Both the position numbers and the translations under genes were made by a program. This document shows positions 50,380 through 61,800 of a stretch of DNA of 64,000 nt, in pieces. Location: contig CAMAWN010000008.1 in the NCBI GenBank assembly GCA_945861865.1, positions 1-64,000 on the forward strand. The letters are read 5' to 3'. Below the pieces are notes generated by a model. The model saw nothing but the letters and a program-made list of their open reading frames with translations. It searched no databases and was not told where the DNA came from. The number at the start of each line of letters is the position of its first letter. The stretch's first letter is position 1. This DNA is from Candidatus Kuenenia stuttgartensis (lineage in GTDB: Bacteria > Planctomycetota > Planctomycetia > Planctomycetales > Planctomycetaceae).

Positions 50380-51296
50380 ACTCCGAACCCCGACCTCTCA
50401 ATGCCGTGCTGACGCCATCGGAACTGGCGGCGCTGCTTGGCCCTTGCACCGCGCAAGTCATCGAATCGGCACCCGTCGTGGCCGAGACGTCAATCTCGCG
50501 CTGGACTTTGTTCGCCGAGGAATTCGCGCGCCGGTTGACGGGGCGACTACGGCCACTCATTCGGGCGGCGGTGCGAGTGACATTCAATGGCAGTCGCACT
50601 CTCATCGCCGAGTCCCTGACGACGTCGCAGGAAGGTCGGGAAGTTGTCAGTCTTTGGCAATCAGAACGGTCGATGGAACCGCTGGCGGTGGTGCTGTCAG
50701 TCCCGTTGGTGGCAACTTTTGTCGATCGGCTGCTGGGAGGCCGTTCGGCTCCCAACTGCGACGAAACGGACCTTCATCGCCCGTTGACCGAGGTCGATTA
50801 TCGGCTCGCGTCACGTCTGAGCGATGCCATCGCGCGATCGATCAGTGCATCCTCCGAGAGGACTTCGCCGTTGGAGTTGGTCGAATTGCCGGGGTCTGGA
50901 AATTCTGTCGTCGAAGCCTGGTTGCCGGAAAACTCATTGCTGCGACTGTCCTTTGAATTACGTTTCGTGCAAGGGGGCGGATCGCTCGACCTCTTCCTGC
51001 CGATCGAAATGACGGAAGCTCTTGCTGACGTGCCGAACGTCGCGGATTCTTCAACGGAATGTCGGGATCGTCCGCCGCAGCGATCGGTGGTTGTGGCACA
51101 ACTGAGCCAGACTTCACTTTCGCGAAACGATCTGCGATCGCTCGCAGTTGGGGATATTTTGGTAATGCCGGCCAATTCGGACCAATCCGTGCGAGTGTTG
51201 GTCGATGGCCGCCCAGAGTTTGACGGAATCCCCGGAGCCATTGACGGCCGCAAAGCGATCCGATTGACGAATGCGCGTTCGGCAAGGGCCGCATGA
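50376..51296 (+). CDS. fliM: FliM-like flagellar switch protein
   Basis: 306 residues. It starts with an ATGA overlap of proA. The N-terminus has [10 protein letters not shown], then a CheC-like middle ([22 protein letters not shown]) and [20 protein letters not shown], as in FliM. The C-terminal SpoA (FliMN) domain is [20 protein letters not shown] followed by VGDILVMP. Other flagellar genes are not nearby. It should form part of the C-ring that sets rotation direction. The next gene is infC. Confidence 0.72.
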   Translation: MNSEPRPLNAVLTPSELAALLGPCTAQVIESAPVVAETSISRWTLFAEEFARRLTGRLRPLIRAAVRVTFNGSRTLIAESLTTSQEGREVVSLWQSERSMEPLAVVLSVPLVATFVDRLLGGRSAPNCDETDLHRPLTEVDYRLASRLSDAIARSISASSERTSPLELVELPGSGNSVVEAWLPENSLLRLSFELRFVQGGGSLDLFLPIEMTEALADVPNVADSSTECRDRPPQRSVVVAQLSQTSLSRNDLRSLAVGDILVMPANSDQSVRVLVDGRPEFDGIPGAIDGRKAIRLTNARSARAA

Positions 51297-51453
51297 CCTC
51301 GGGAAATATCCCTTGAACCGTGAGAATCTCCGAAGATTCCGGCGCTTCTTGACGGACCTGCTGACCGCTACTACAAGTTTCCGGCACTTCAGTGTGAGTC
51401 GATGAGCGGTTCGTCGATTCGCTTGATTGACTCATTTGCCGAGGAACGCTGCA

Positions 51454-51963
51454 ATCGATAACAAGTCCCAGAGGATTAACGAGCAGATTCGGATCACGCC
51501 CATCCGAGTCGTTGATCAAGTCGGTCACATGCACGGCGTCATTCCCACGCTCGATGCATTGCAGTTGGCTCGCGAGGCGGGCCTGGATTTGGTCGAAGTC
51601 AGCCCCAACGAGCGGCCTCCCGTGTGCCGTATCATGGATTTCGGCAAGTTCAAGTACGAACAGAAAAAGAAACACGCCGCCAATACCAAGACGCATCAAA
51701 CGCAGCTCAAAGAAATCCGACTGCGTCCCAAAACAGGCGAGCACGACGTCGAGTTCAAAGTTAAGCAGGCTCGGACGTTTTTGGAGCACAAGGACAAAGT
51801 GAAGGTTAACGTCCAGTTCAAGGGGCGTGAAAACGCTCACCACGAACGAGGACGGGAAGTACTGGACCATTTCGTCGCCGGCTTGGAAGACATCGCCAAG
51901 GTCGAACAATTTGCCAAAATGGACGGTGCCAAGAACATGTCCGTCGTCCTGGCTCCGAAGTAG
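51454..51963 (+). CDS. infC: Translation initiation factor IF-3
   Basis: 169 residues if started at the AUC codon 51454-51456, which has GAGGA 8 bases upstream. An in-frame TTG at 51427 would add nine residues but has no ribosome-binding site. [19 protein letters not shown] is the N-domain and the C-domain begins around [19 protein letters not shown]. It prevents premature subunit joining and checks start codons. The non-canonical start would allow IF-3 to limit its own synthesis. rpmI and rplT follow in the classic order. Confidence 0.92.
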   Translation: MDNKSQRINEQIRITPIRVVDQVGHMHGVIPTLDALQLAREAGLDLVEVSPNERPPVCRIMDFGKFKYEQKKKHAANTKTHQTQLKEIRLRPKTGEHDVEFKVKQARTFLEHKDKVKVNVQFKGRENAHHERGREVLDHFVAGLEDIAKVEQFAKMDGAKNMSVVLAPK

Positions 51964-52141
51964 TCTGTCCAGCACATCTTGCTTCGGACAGAATTCGGGA
52001 CGCATCCACCACGAAATACAAGCCGGGATCAGTGGAAACGAACGGGGGCGGTCCCTATAGTGCCCCGCTCTTTCGGCCGCCCCGCCTGCGCGGAGGCCGC
52101 AAAACTGTCGATTTTTGGCTCTCGCGACCATCGAGTTTATT
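51964..52141 (+). promoter_or_regulatory. infC-rpmI leader, possible regulatory RNA structure
   Basis: The 178 bp between infC and rpmI contain GC-rich complementary stretches (GGGCGG near 52047 and CCGCCC near 52078; GCCT/AGGC near 52085). In many bacteria this is where L20 represses rpmI and rplT. No strong single structure can be named by eye. Confidence 0.3.
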
Positions 52142-52342
52142 ATGCCGAAGCAGAAAACCCATAAGGGAATCAAGAAGCGTTTCACGGTGACGGCGAAAGG
52201 TAAAGCCAAGCACCGCAACGCGAATCGCGGCCACTTGCTCAGCGGAAAGTCTGGCAAGAGCAAGCGTCAAAACCGCCAGGACGGCGTGCTGGACAACTAC
52301 CAGGCCGACCGCATTATTGAAGCGCTAAGGCCGATTCTGTAA
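52142..52342 (+). CDS. rpmI: 50S ribosomal protein L35
   Basis: 66 residues starting at ATG 52142 with MPKQKTHKGIKKRF, a typical L35 beginning, then KHRNANRGHLLSGKSGKSKR and a short tail. Basic and short as expected. Part of the infC-rpmI-rplT cluster. Confidence 0.95.
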   Translation: MPKQKTHKGIKKRFTVTAKGKAKHRNANRGHLLSGKSGKSKRQNRQDGVLDNYQADRIIEALRPIL

Positions 52343-52402
52343 TTGATCCCAAATTTGGAATTTTCGATTTCAAATCCGCTGATTGCCATTTGAAAGTTAG
52401 CC

Positions 52403-52765
52403 ATGCGTATCAAGTCAGGTTCGATTCGTCACCGCAAGAAGAAGCGGATTTTCAAGGAGGCCGAAGGCCGAGTCGGTGGTCGTCGTCGTCTGTGGCGAAC
52501 AGTGCTCGACGGGATCATCCGAGGTCGCGTTTACGCCTACAAAGGCCGCAAGCTGAAGAAACGCGACATCCGAGCGTTGTGGATCACGCGCTTGAACGCC
52601 GCCTGCATGATGCGCGGTGTGTCGTACTCGCGATTCATTCACGGCTTGAAGCTCGCGAATGTTGAGTTGAACCGCCGCACGCTCAGCGAGTTAGCGATTC
52701 GCGAACCGCAGATTTTTGATGAGATCGTCGCCCTGGTGAAGGGAGCACTCGCGAACGCGGCCTGA
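52403..52765 (+). CDS. rplT: 50S ribosomal protein L20
   Basis: 120 residues. It starts [16 protein letters not shown] rather than the usual MARVKRG, but [19 protein letters not shown] and [20 protein letters not shown] are classical L20 signatures. Assembles early on 23S rRNA and represses its own operon in some bacteria. Sixty bp after rpmI. Confidence 0.95.
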   Translation: MRIKSGSIRHRKKKRIFKEAEGRVGGRRRLWRTVLDGIIRGRVYAYKGRKLKKRDIRALWITRLNAACMMRGVSYSRFIHGLKLANVELNRRTLSELAIREPQIFDEIVALVKGALANAA

Positions 52766-52795
52766 ATTTTGGCCGATCGCTGATCGAGAACACTC

Positions 52796-52845
52796 AAGGG
52801 CGAAACCAGCGCTGAGCCGAATTGCTCAACGCCAGTTTCGCCCTT
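52796..52845 (+). promoter_or_regulatory. Long hairpin between rplT and pheS
   Basis: A 22-nt arm at 52796-52817 (AAGGGCGAAACCAGCGCTGA then GC) pairs with 52824-52845 with three mismatches and a 6-nt loop. It ends 15 bases before the pheS ATG. It could be a terminator for the ribosomal genes, an attenuator of pheS, or one more palindromic element. Confidence 0.6.
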
Positions 52846-52860
52846 CTCGTTGGATGTCCC

Positions 52861-53862
52861 ATGGACTTGCTTCAACAGTACGAGGATTTTGCAAACGTCG
52901 CCTTGGCTGCACTCACAGCGGCGCAGGATGCGCCAGCCGTCGAAGCGGTTCGCGTCGAATTCCTTGGCAAGAAGAGCGGTCGAATCAAGGTGTTGCAGGA
53001 CTTGCTTGGCAAGGCGACTCCGGAACAGCGGCCCGTGCTCGGAGCCAAATTCAACGACGTTCGGCAGCGGGTCACGGCCGCACTGGAAGTTCGGCAACAG
53101 GAACTCGCGAAGCCGAAAGCGTCGTTGACGGCGATCGACATTTCGTTGCCGGGTGAGACGATCCGTTTAGGACGACGGCATCCGCTGACGCAAACGATGG
53201 ATGAGTTTCGCGACATCATCGGCCGTATGGGCTTCACCGTCGTCTACGGCCCGGAACTCGAAGACGAATGGCACAACTTCGAGGCACTCAACATTCCGCT
53301 GGATCACCCCGCGCGCGATCCGCTGGAGAATTTTTATCTCGCCGCTGCGAAGACGGCCGCTGGTGGCCCAGTCTTGCTCCGCAGTCAAACCTCGACCGTT
53401 CAAATTCGCGTGATGGAAAAAACGAAGCCGCCGATTCGCATCGTGTCGCTCGGCCGCGTTTATCGGCCCGACACGATCGACGCCACGCATTGCTGCATGT
53501 TCCATCAAATGGAAGGCTTGATGGTCGGCGAAGACGTCACGATGGCGCAGCTCAAAACGACACTGCGGCTGTTCGCGACAACGTATCTCGGCCGAGGCGT
53601 GACGATTCGCTTCCGACCGAGCTTCTTCCCGTTCACCGAGCCGTCCGTCGAAGTTGATATGAGCTGGGGCCAAGGTTGGATGGAAATCGGCGGCGCGGGG
53701 ATGGTTGATCCAAATGTACTCCGCGCGGTCGGCTTCGATCCCGAAAAAGTCAGCGGATTCGCGTTCGGATTCGGCATCGAACGCTTCTGCATGAGACGGC
53801 ACAATATCACCGATATTCGTCGTTTCTACGAGAACGACGTGCGGTTCCTCAGCCAGTTTTGA
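52861..53862 (+). CDS. pheS: Phenylalanyl-tRNA synthetase alpha subunit
   Basis: 333 residues from ATG 52861. The N-terminal helical region ([20 protein letters not shown]) is followed by motif-1 ([20 protein letters not shown]), motif-2 ([14 protein letters not shown]) and motif-3 ([19 protein letters not shown]). The final [11 protein letters not shown] is standard. pheT is not downstream: a VOC-family gene follows, so the beta subunit must lie elsewhere. Confidence 0.95.
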   Translation: MDLLQQYEDFANVALAALTAAQDAPAVEAVRVEFLGKKSGRIKVLQDLLGKATPEQRPVLGAKFNDVRQRVTAALEVRQQELAKPKASLTAIDISLPGETIRLGRRHPLTQTMDEFRDIIGRMGFTVVYGPELEDEWHNFEALNIPLDHPARDPLENFYLAAAKTAAGGPVLLRSQTSTVQIRVMEKTKPPIRIVSLGRVYRPDTIDATHCCMFHQMEGLMVGEDVTMAQLKTTLRLFATTYLGRGVTIRFRPSFFPFTEPSVEVDMSWGQGWMEIGGAGMVDPNVLRAVGFDPEKVSGFAFGFGIERFCMRRHNITDIRRFYENDVRFLSQF

Positions 53863-53885
53863 GTGCCGTTCTACAGAGACAAGTC

Positions 53886-54293
53886 ATGGCCACTTCCATC
53901 CAAGTGCAGTCGCTCGATCACGTCACAATTGTCGTCAAGGATCTCGACCGATCTCGGCAGTTTTATGTCGATGGCCTGGGTATGCGCGAGGTTCCTCGGC
54001 CAGCCTTCTCGTTTCCAGGGGCTTGGTTTCAAGCCGGTCCGACGCTGATTCACCTGATCGGCGAACATCCCGGTGGATCGCCGGCCGGCAATCCGCTCGC
54101 CGAAGAATTTCGCACGACGCGATCGAACCATTTTGCGTTCTTGGTCGATGACGTCGAGGCCGCCTACGATCGGGCACAAGAACTTGGGATGAAAATTGTT
54201 TCACCGCCAAAATCACGGCCAGATGGTTTCGTGCAAGTCTTTCTGAACGACCCGGATGGGTTTGTGGTCGAGCTGTGCTCGCCTGCGAAATGA
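53886..54293 (+). CDS. VOC-superfamily protein (glyoxalase/dioxygenase fold)
   Basis: 135 residues from ATG 53886. LDHVTIVVKDLDRSRQFYVD is the usual VOC start with a metal-ligand His, followed by SNHFAFLVDDVEAAYDRAQE and FLNDPDGFVVELC with a likely Glu ligand. It may be a lactoylglutathione lyase-like or other enzyme; substrate cannot be deduced. It follows pheS by about 23 bp. Confidence 0.82.
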   Translation: MATSIQVQSLDHVTIVVKDLDRSRQFYVDGLGMREVPRPAFSFPGAWFQAGPTLIHLIGEHPGGSPAGNPLAEEFRTTRSNHFAFLVDDVEAAYDRAQELGMKIVSPPKSRPDGFVQVFLNDPDGFVVELCSPAK

Positions 54294-54488
54294 CTCGGTT
54301 GCCACCAAGGCGGCTCGTTCGGATAATCCGCCCCTGAGTCAATAACGGGGAACCGTGTCACGCGACACACGGCCAGTTCGGCCGAGTTCCCGGCGAAGCT
54401 TTCTTGTGAAAACCTCGCCGCCGCAGAATTGCCGAGTACTCCTGGGCTGCGGACGGTTTGCTTTGACCGCTGATTTTGGAGTTTGCAA

Positions 54489-55532
54489 ATGCCTTTGGTT
54501 CCGATGCGTGTCGTGCTGGATCATGCCGCCGAAAACAACTACGGCGTGGCCGCGTTGAACGTCAACAACATGGAGCAGATCCAAGCGATCATGGAGGCGG
54601 CCAAGGAAACCGACTCACCTGTGATCGTCCAAGCGTCGCGCGGAGCGCGGTCGTACTCACAGGACAATTACTTGCGACACCTGATGCTCGCCGCCGCTGA
54701 GCTTTATCCCGACATCCCGATCGTCATGCACCAGGATCACGGCAACGAACCGGCGACGTGTTACAGCGCGATTCGCAACGGATTCACGTCGGTCATGATG
54801 GATGGCTCGCTAATGCCGGATGCGAAGACTCCCGCGTCCTACGACTACAACGCGAAGGTCACGAAGGAAGTCTGCCTCGTCGCTCACGCGCTCAACGTCT
54901 CGGTCGAAGGCGAAGTCGGCTGCCTCGGCACCGTTGGACAAGAGAAAAAGGAGCCGCCGAAGCCAGTCGCCGAAGCCGTTCACGATGCAGACTTAGAACA
55001 GGAACCCGAACCGGAGATGGCTCACCTGACCGACCCGGAAGAAGCCGAGCGGTTCGTGGCCGAGACGCACGTCGATGCGCTGGCCGTCGCGATCGGCACT
55101 AGCCACGGAGCGTTCAAGTTCAACAAGAAGCCGGACGGTGCCGTGCTCAAGATGGACCTGATCGAAGAGATTCATCGCCGCTTGCCGAACACGCACATCG
55201 TCATGCACGGCAGCTCGTCGGTCCCGCAGGAGTTGACCGACTTGCTCCGCAAATACGGCGGCGACATGAAGCAGTCGTGGGGCGTGCCGGTCGAAGAAAT
55301 TCAACGCGGCATCAAACACGGCGTCCGAAAGATCAACGTCGATACAGACAACCGTATCGCGATGGCCGCGGCCGTCCGGCAGGTGATGATGACCTCGCCC
55401 GACAAGTTTGACCCACGCGATTTCATGAAGCCGGCTCGCGAGGCCATGAAGAAAGTCTGCATCGCCCGTATGGTCGCCTTCGGCCAAGCCGGCAACGCCA
55501 GCAAGATGCGAGCCGCCGGGTTGGTGAAGTAG
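54489..55532 (+). CDS. fba: Class II fructose-bisphosphate aldolase
   Basis: 347 residues. GGAG lies about 7 bases before ATG 54489. [45 protein letters not shown] and [13 protein letters not shown] mark the zinc and phosphate sites of class II enzymes, with MHGSSSVPQ and [10 protein letters not shown] later. It resembles the type found in Calvin-cycle and some glycolytic organisms. It interconverts fructose-1,6-bisphosphate with triose phosphates. A strong terminator follows. Confidence 0.95.
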   Translation: MPLVPMRVVLDHAAENNYGVAALNVNNMEQIQAIMEAAKETDSPVIVQASRGARSYSQDNYLRHLMLAAAELYPDIPIVMHQDHGNEPATCYSAIRNGFTSVMMDGSLMPDAKTPASYDYNAKVTKEVCLVAHALNVSVEGEVGCLGTVGQEKKEPPKPVAEAVHDADLEQEPEPEMAHLTDPEEAERFVAETHVDALAVAIGTSHGAFKFNKKPDGAVLKMDLIEEIHRRLPNTHIVMHGSSSVPQELTDLLRKYGGDMKQSWGVPVEEIQRGIKHGVRKINVDTDNRIAMAAAVRQVMMTSPDKFDPRDFMKPAREAMKKVCIARMVAFGQAGNASKMRAAGLVK

Positions 55533-55561
55533 TCCAAGCGGCTCATCGCACCAAACGCATG

Positions 55562-55593
55562 AAAGCCCGGCTGTCTACCAGCCGGGCTTTTTT
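55562..55593 (+). terminator. Intrinsic terminator of fba
   Basis: AAAGCCCGGCTG (55562-55573) and CAGCCGGGCTTT (55579-55590) form a perfect 12-bp stem with a 5-nt loop, followed by TTT. It is 29 bases after the fba stop, the clearest factor-independent terminator in the window. Confidence 0.9.
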
Positions 55594-55819
55594 CGTTGGT
55601 TCTACCTGTTCGGCCGATGGCCATGAGTCGTCCGCAGATCGCCGTAATACCGTTTTTGAGTTCTTGGAAACAAACTCACCACCTTCACCCAGAATTCAGC
55701 GACTGCCAGAGACGTCTGTCGCGGCATCTGTAGAATCCGCGGGAACTAAACCTAAGACGGTCGCCTCTTGGCACGTCCTTTCAGCAGGAAGATTGTCGGC
55801 TCAAACAGCGAGGGTTCCC

Positions 55820-58800
55820 ATGCGATGGTCTCATTGGTTGCGAGCGGTCAGCGTGGCGTTGGTGGTCGGATTGGGGACGGTCGGAGCAAAAACGACACAC
55901 GGCGGTGAGATCAACTTCATCGAAGACTTCGCCCTCGCGCCGGATCGAGCAATCCCGCTCAAGCAGCTCGTGCCGGGGACGGAAGACTTTTATTACTTCC
56001 ACTGCCTGCACGCGCAGCAGGCCGAGCAGTTCGATAAGGTTGAGCCGCTCGTCACGCAGTGGATTCAGAAGGTCGGGCACACGCAGCGCGTCAATGAAAT
56101 CCTTGCGCGGCAGGCGTTGCTGACCTACGACAAGAATCCGCAGAAGACGCTGGAGTTCCTTCGCAACAAGTTGGGGGTGAATTTCGGACATCAGAAAGAA
56201 GAACTCGGAGTCGAACCGAATTTGCCGACGAAGCTCGACCCGAATTGGATCACGCGCGCGACGCTCATCCAGCAAGCTTTGCAGCAGCCGAGTACCGAAG
56301 GCTTCACCGACTCGGCCTTCGACTGGCTGGTCAATCAGAACCTCGACGGCGATCGGCGGCGGCATTTGCTGTCGCGGTTGGCTCGACCGGATTACGCCGG
56401 ACTGACGCAACTGATTGCCGACGACATGAATCATCCGAATTCCGGCGGCTTCGGGCAGTTCGCGATTCACAAGTTGCTGACGCAGGCGCAGCTCGACGAC
56501 ATGCTCAAACGGAAGCCGGACTTGACTCTCAATCACCACTGGGTCATCGCGTCGCTCAGTCGATTGCAGCCGGGGCCGGATGAGGACTGGCAGCACGACA
56601 CGAAAGCCATGGCCGCGTACCTCGACCGAATCATGGCGTTCACCAACAAGCTGCCGCCGATCCAGAATCCACTTCGAGCACAAACGCTGTATCACCGGCT
56701 CTGGTTGGATCGGTCGCTCGGCAAGTTGGACAAGGATCGATTTCTGGCCTACCTGAAACTGCCTCGGCCAGTCGGCTATTTGTCGAAGTCGATGCGCGAG
56801 GGAGAGTCGATCAAGCAACATCCGGCGCATCTGAATCACGACCTGCGGCCGGGGACGTTGCTGCCGCCAATCGTGAATGACGAGCCACTCGTCCGCAGCT
56901 ACCTGCAACATTTCCTGCTCGACGCCGCGAACCCGAAGGAGTTCGAGCCGTTTGTCAACGACATCTATCTCAAGCATCTCTTTGCCGAAACGAAGATCCT
57001 CAACGGGTTGGGCGAGCCAGAGCAATGGGCGGCGATGCTTCCGGCCGAACTCTTCCAGCAACTCAAACAGCGCGTCGAGATTGAGTTCGATCCAACGAAT
57101 CGCACGACGTACTCGGCGGATGAAGTGGTCGCGCTGGACCTGCACGTCAAGAGCGTCGGCACGCTGATCGTGAAGGTGTTCGAGATCAACACCAAGAATT
57201 TCTACCGCGAGCAACTGCGTGAGGTGGACACCGACGTGAACCTCGATGGCCTGGTCGCGAATCGCGAGACGACGCACACCTACAACGACACGTCGTTCCG
57301 CCGAGTCCGCCGCCGCTTCGAATTCCCGGAACTCAAGAAGCCGGGCGTGTACGTCGTCGATTTCATCGGCAACGGACGCAGCAGCCGGGCGCTGATCCGC
57401 AAAGGGAAACTCAAATTCCTGGCGAGGACGGCCCCGACCGGGCAGGTCTTCACCGTGCTCGACGAGAAGAACCAGAAGGTCGATGACTCGAAGATTATGC
57501 TGGGCGGCCACGAGTACGTCGCTGACAAATCCGGCGAGATCACCGTCCCGTTCTCGCATCAGCCGGGACGACAGCCGATCGTGATTGCGCACGGCGAGTT
57601 CGCCTGCCTCGATTACTTCCAGCATGAAGGGGAAGCGTTTGCGCTGTCAGCCGGCATCTTCGTCGATCGCGAATCGTTGCTGAGTCGCAAGAAAGCGACC
57701 GTCATCGTTCGACCGCAGCTCACGCTGAACGGGACGCCGGTCAGCTCGAAGCTGTTGGAGCAGGTCAAACTGCAAATCGTCTCGACCGATCACGACGGTG
57801 TCGCGTCCTCGACGGAGATTCCGAATTTCAAGCTGTTCGAGGACCGCGAATCGACGCACGAGTTTTCTGTCCCGCCGCGCACTCAGTCGCTGAGTTTCCA
57901 GTTGATTGGGCAGGTCAAAGTGCTCAGCACGAACGCGACGATCAACTTGGCCGCGAACGAATCGTTCACGTTCAACGAGATGGACCGGACGGACAAGATC
58001 GAAGATTTGCACTTGGTCCGCACGAGCGCCGGGTACTTCGTCGAACTGCTGGGCAAGACAGGCGAGCCCAAGACGTCGCGGCCGATGCTCGTCGTGTTGA
58101 AGCATCGGGATTTCCGCGATCCGGTGACTCTGTCGTTCAAGTCGGACAAGTCCGGTCGAGTGTCGCTCGGCCAACTTGAGGACATCGTGGCAATCACAGC
58201 GACCGGGCCGGAGGGAACTCAGCACGCTTGGCCGATTCGGCCGGACGAGCATGTCTATTCGCAATCGTTGCACGGCCGAGTCGGCGAAGTGCTGACGTTG
58301 CCGTACTTGCCAAAGCCCAACATAGAACGCATCGCCGGCGCGCTCAATCTCCGAAGCGATCTCTCGCTGCTCGAACTGCGCGGCGATTCGTTTCTCGCCG
58401 ATCGCTTTGAGAACCTGTCGATCAAGAATGGACTCATCACGATCAGCGGGTTGAAGGAAGGGGACTACGACCTGTGGCTGAAGTCGCTGAACCGGCATGT
58501 CCGCATTCGGATCGCTCCCGGCGAAGCGAAGCACGGATATGTGCTCGGCAACGTGCGACAACTCGAAATGCGGCCACTCAAGGCATTGCAGATTGAGAGC
58601 ATCAAGGCGGACGACAAAGCGCTGGTGATTCAGCTCAGCAACGTGAGTAAGTTTGCTCGCGTGCATCTGTTTGCAACACGGTTCGCTCCGGAGTTTCCGG
58701 CGGGGAATCATCTGGCTCGGATCACGCAGGCGGAGCCGTACTCGATTCGCACGTCGCCGGCCGAGTCGGTGTATCTGGCCGGGCGGAACATCGGCGACGA

Positions 58801-61800
58801 GTACCGATACATCATCGACCGCAAGTACGCAAAGAAGTTTCCGGGCAATACGCTTGAGCGGCCGTCGCTGCTGCTCAATCCGTGGGTGCTGCGTTCGACC
58901 GAGACCGGCGAGCAAGTCGCAGCCGGCGGTGACGATTTCGGAGCGAAAGGCGCACCGCCGTCCAGCGAGATGGCACGCGGGGAAGGTCAGGGTGCTGGCC
59001 GGAACGCGAAGCCCGGTGACTTCGCGAATCTCGACTTCCTGGCCGAAGCGTCGGCCGTGTTTGTGAACCTCGTGCCGGACAAGGATGGGAAGATTGTTTT
59101 GAAGCGCGAGTTGTTGGGCAGTCATCAACATCTGCACGTTGTCGCCTGCGATCCGCTCAGCACGACGTGGCGGAGCGTCGCGCTCGACGAGCCGCGCTCG
59201 ACGTTCATCGACCTGCGGCTGGCGAACGGGCTGGATCCGAAGAAGCATTTCACGCAGCAGAAGCGAATCAGTCTGGTCGGGGCCGGGCAGCCGTTCACGT
59301 TGGCGGACATCGCCACGTCGAAGTTCGAGGCGTATGACAGTCTCGCGCGGGTTTATCTGCTGTTCACGACGCTGACGCATGATCCGAAGCTGGCCGAGTT
59401 CTCGTTCCTGCTCAACTGGCCGAAGCTCAAGCCAGAAGAGCAGCGGGAGAAATACTCGAAATATGCCTGCCATGAACTCAATGTGTTCCTGGCGAAGAAG
59501 GATCCGAAATTCTTCAACACGGTCGTGAAGCCGTACCTCGCGAACAAGAAAGACAAAACATTCCTCGACCGCTGGCTGCTGGACGACAAGGTTGATCCGT
59601 TCCTGCAACCGTGGTCTCACGGGCAACTCAACGTGGCCGAGCGAGTCTTCCTGGCCCAACACATCAATGGCGAAGGATCAAAGACCTCGCGGCACATCGA
59701 CGAGCTGTTCAAGTTGCAGCCGCCGAACATCGACCGGTTCTTGTTGCTGTTCGACACGGCGGCCAAGGGGAGTTCGCTGGAGACCGGCGACGACCTCGGT
59801 TTGAAACGGAATCTCAGCGAGAGGCTGAAGGAATCGGAAGTGATGTTCGAGAGCCTTGCGGCGAGCGACAAGCCGGTGGATTCTGCCGCCGCTGGCGGCG
59901 CTGCTCCTGCGGCACCTCCGAAGAGCGGAGCACTTGGAGGATTTGGGATGATGGCGGGCGTACCAGCCGAAGCCAAGAAGTCGGGCAAGCAGCAACTTGA
60001 GCTTCGCGATAAGGCCAAGGAAGAAGCCGGTTCCGAACGATTGCGGCGGGGACTCGCCCGCGATGGCAAGCCGCAGGATGCAAAGGCAAAACGGTTGGGA
60101 GCCTTGGCAGAAAAGAAGGACTCGAATACGAATGGCGTTTTCGATTCCGATTCGGAAGAGTCGAAGCCAGCCGACGAATCCGTGTTCTTCGGTCGCTTCC
60201 GTCGAGAAGAAGTTCGCCAACTTTATCGCAAGATGGACCCCACCAAAGAATGGGCGGAGAACAACTACTACCACCTCGCGATCGCCGAGCAGAACTCCGG
60301 TCTCATCACGGTCAACTCGTTCTGGCGCGACTACGCTCAGCATGATCCGACGAAGCCGTTCCTCAGCACGAACATCGCGGACGCGAGCCGCAATTTTACG
60401 GAGATGCTGCTCGCGCTGGCGGTGCTCGATCTGCCGTTCGAGCCGGCGAAGCATGAATCGAAATTCGATGGTCCGCAGATGACGCTCGCGGCCGGCAGCC
60501 CGATGATCGTCTTCCATGAAGAGGTCAAAGCCGCTCAGCCCGCCGCCGACAAGACGCCGATCCTCGTCAGCCAGAATTTCTTCCGGCACGGCGACCGGCA
60601 TCGCCAGGAAAACGGCGAGCAGATCGACAAGTACGTCGCCGACGAGTTCGTCATTCACACGGTCTATGGCTGCCAGGTGGTCGTCACGAACCCGACGTCC
60701 GCTCGGCAGAAGCTGACCGTGCTGCTGCAAGTGCCGCAAGGAGCGATCCCCGTCGCCAACGGTCAGCCGACCAAGAGCGTGCATGTCGACTTGCAGCCGT
60801 ATCACACGCAGACGTTGGACTACTTCTTCTACTTCCCCGGAGCCGGTCAGTTTCCGCACTTCCCGATTCACGTCGCGAAGAACGGCGAGCTGATCGCGTT
60901 CGCCACGCCGAGCACGTTCAACGTCGTGGACAAGCCGACCAAAATCGACACCGAGAGTTGGGACTACGTCTCGCAATACGCCTCGGCCGAAGACTGCCTG
61001 AAGTTCCTCAACACGCACAACGTCCACAGCCTGAACCTCGACCGCATGGCGTGGCGGATGCACGACGCGAAGTTTTTTGATGCGGCGATCTCGCTGCTGT
61101 CGGCCCGTCATGCGTATCACATGACGCTGTGGTCCTACGGCCTCAAACACAACCACGTTGCTGCGGTCAACGAGTTCCTGCGGCATGCCGACGGCTTGGT
61201 CAACGAACTTGGCGGCCGGCTGGCCAGCACGCTGCTGACGATCAATCCGGTCGAGCGTCGCAGCTACGAGCACCTCGACTACAAGCCGCTGGTCAACGCG
61301 CGCAGTCATCGGCTCGGCCAGCAACGCCAGATTGTCAACGCGAAGTTCAACGAGCAATACCACCGCTCGCTGCGCGAGTTCTCGTACCAGCGCAGCCTGA
61401 CCGACGATGACCTGATGGTCGTGACCTATGACCTGCTGTTGCAGGACCGCATCGAGGAATCGCTGGCGACGTTCGCTCGCGTGAACCCGGAACGGCTGCC
61501 GACTCGCTTGCAGTACGACTACTTCCGTGCGTACCTCGACTTCTTCACCGACAACCCGAAGTTCGCGCGAGCCATCGTCGCCGATTACACCGACTACCCG
61601 GTCGATCGCTGGCGAAATGCGTTCGCCTCGATCAAGGCCCAACTCGACGAGATCGACGGCGCCGGCCCGAAGAAGATCGACACCGAAGACCGCAATCAGG
61701 ACCAAACGCAACTCGCCGCGACCAACCCGAACTTCGATTTCAACGTCGAGGCGAAGCAGCTCACGATCAATCATCAAAACCTCGACGAGGTCAAAGTCCG

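Noticed and set aside
60610-60650. NGEQ in the giant protein as a macroglobulin-type thioester
   Set aside because: The motif needs Cys before GEQ; here it is Asn and the context differs, so probably chance.
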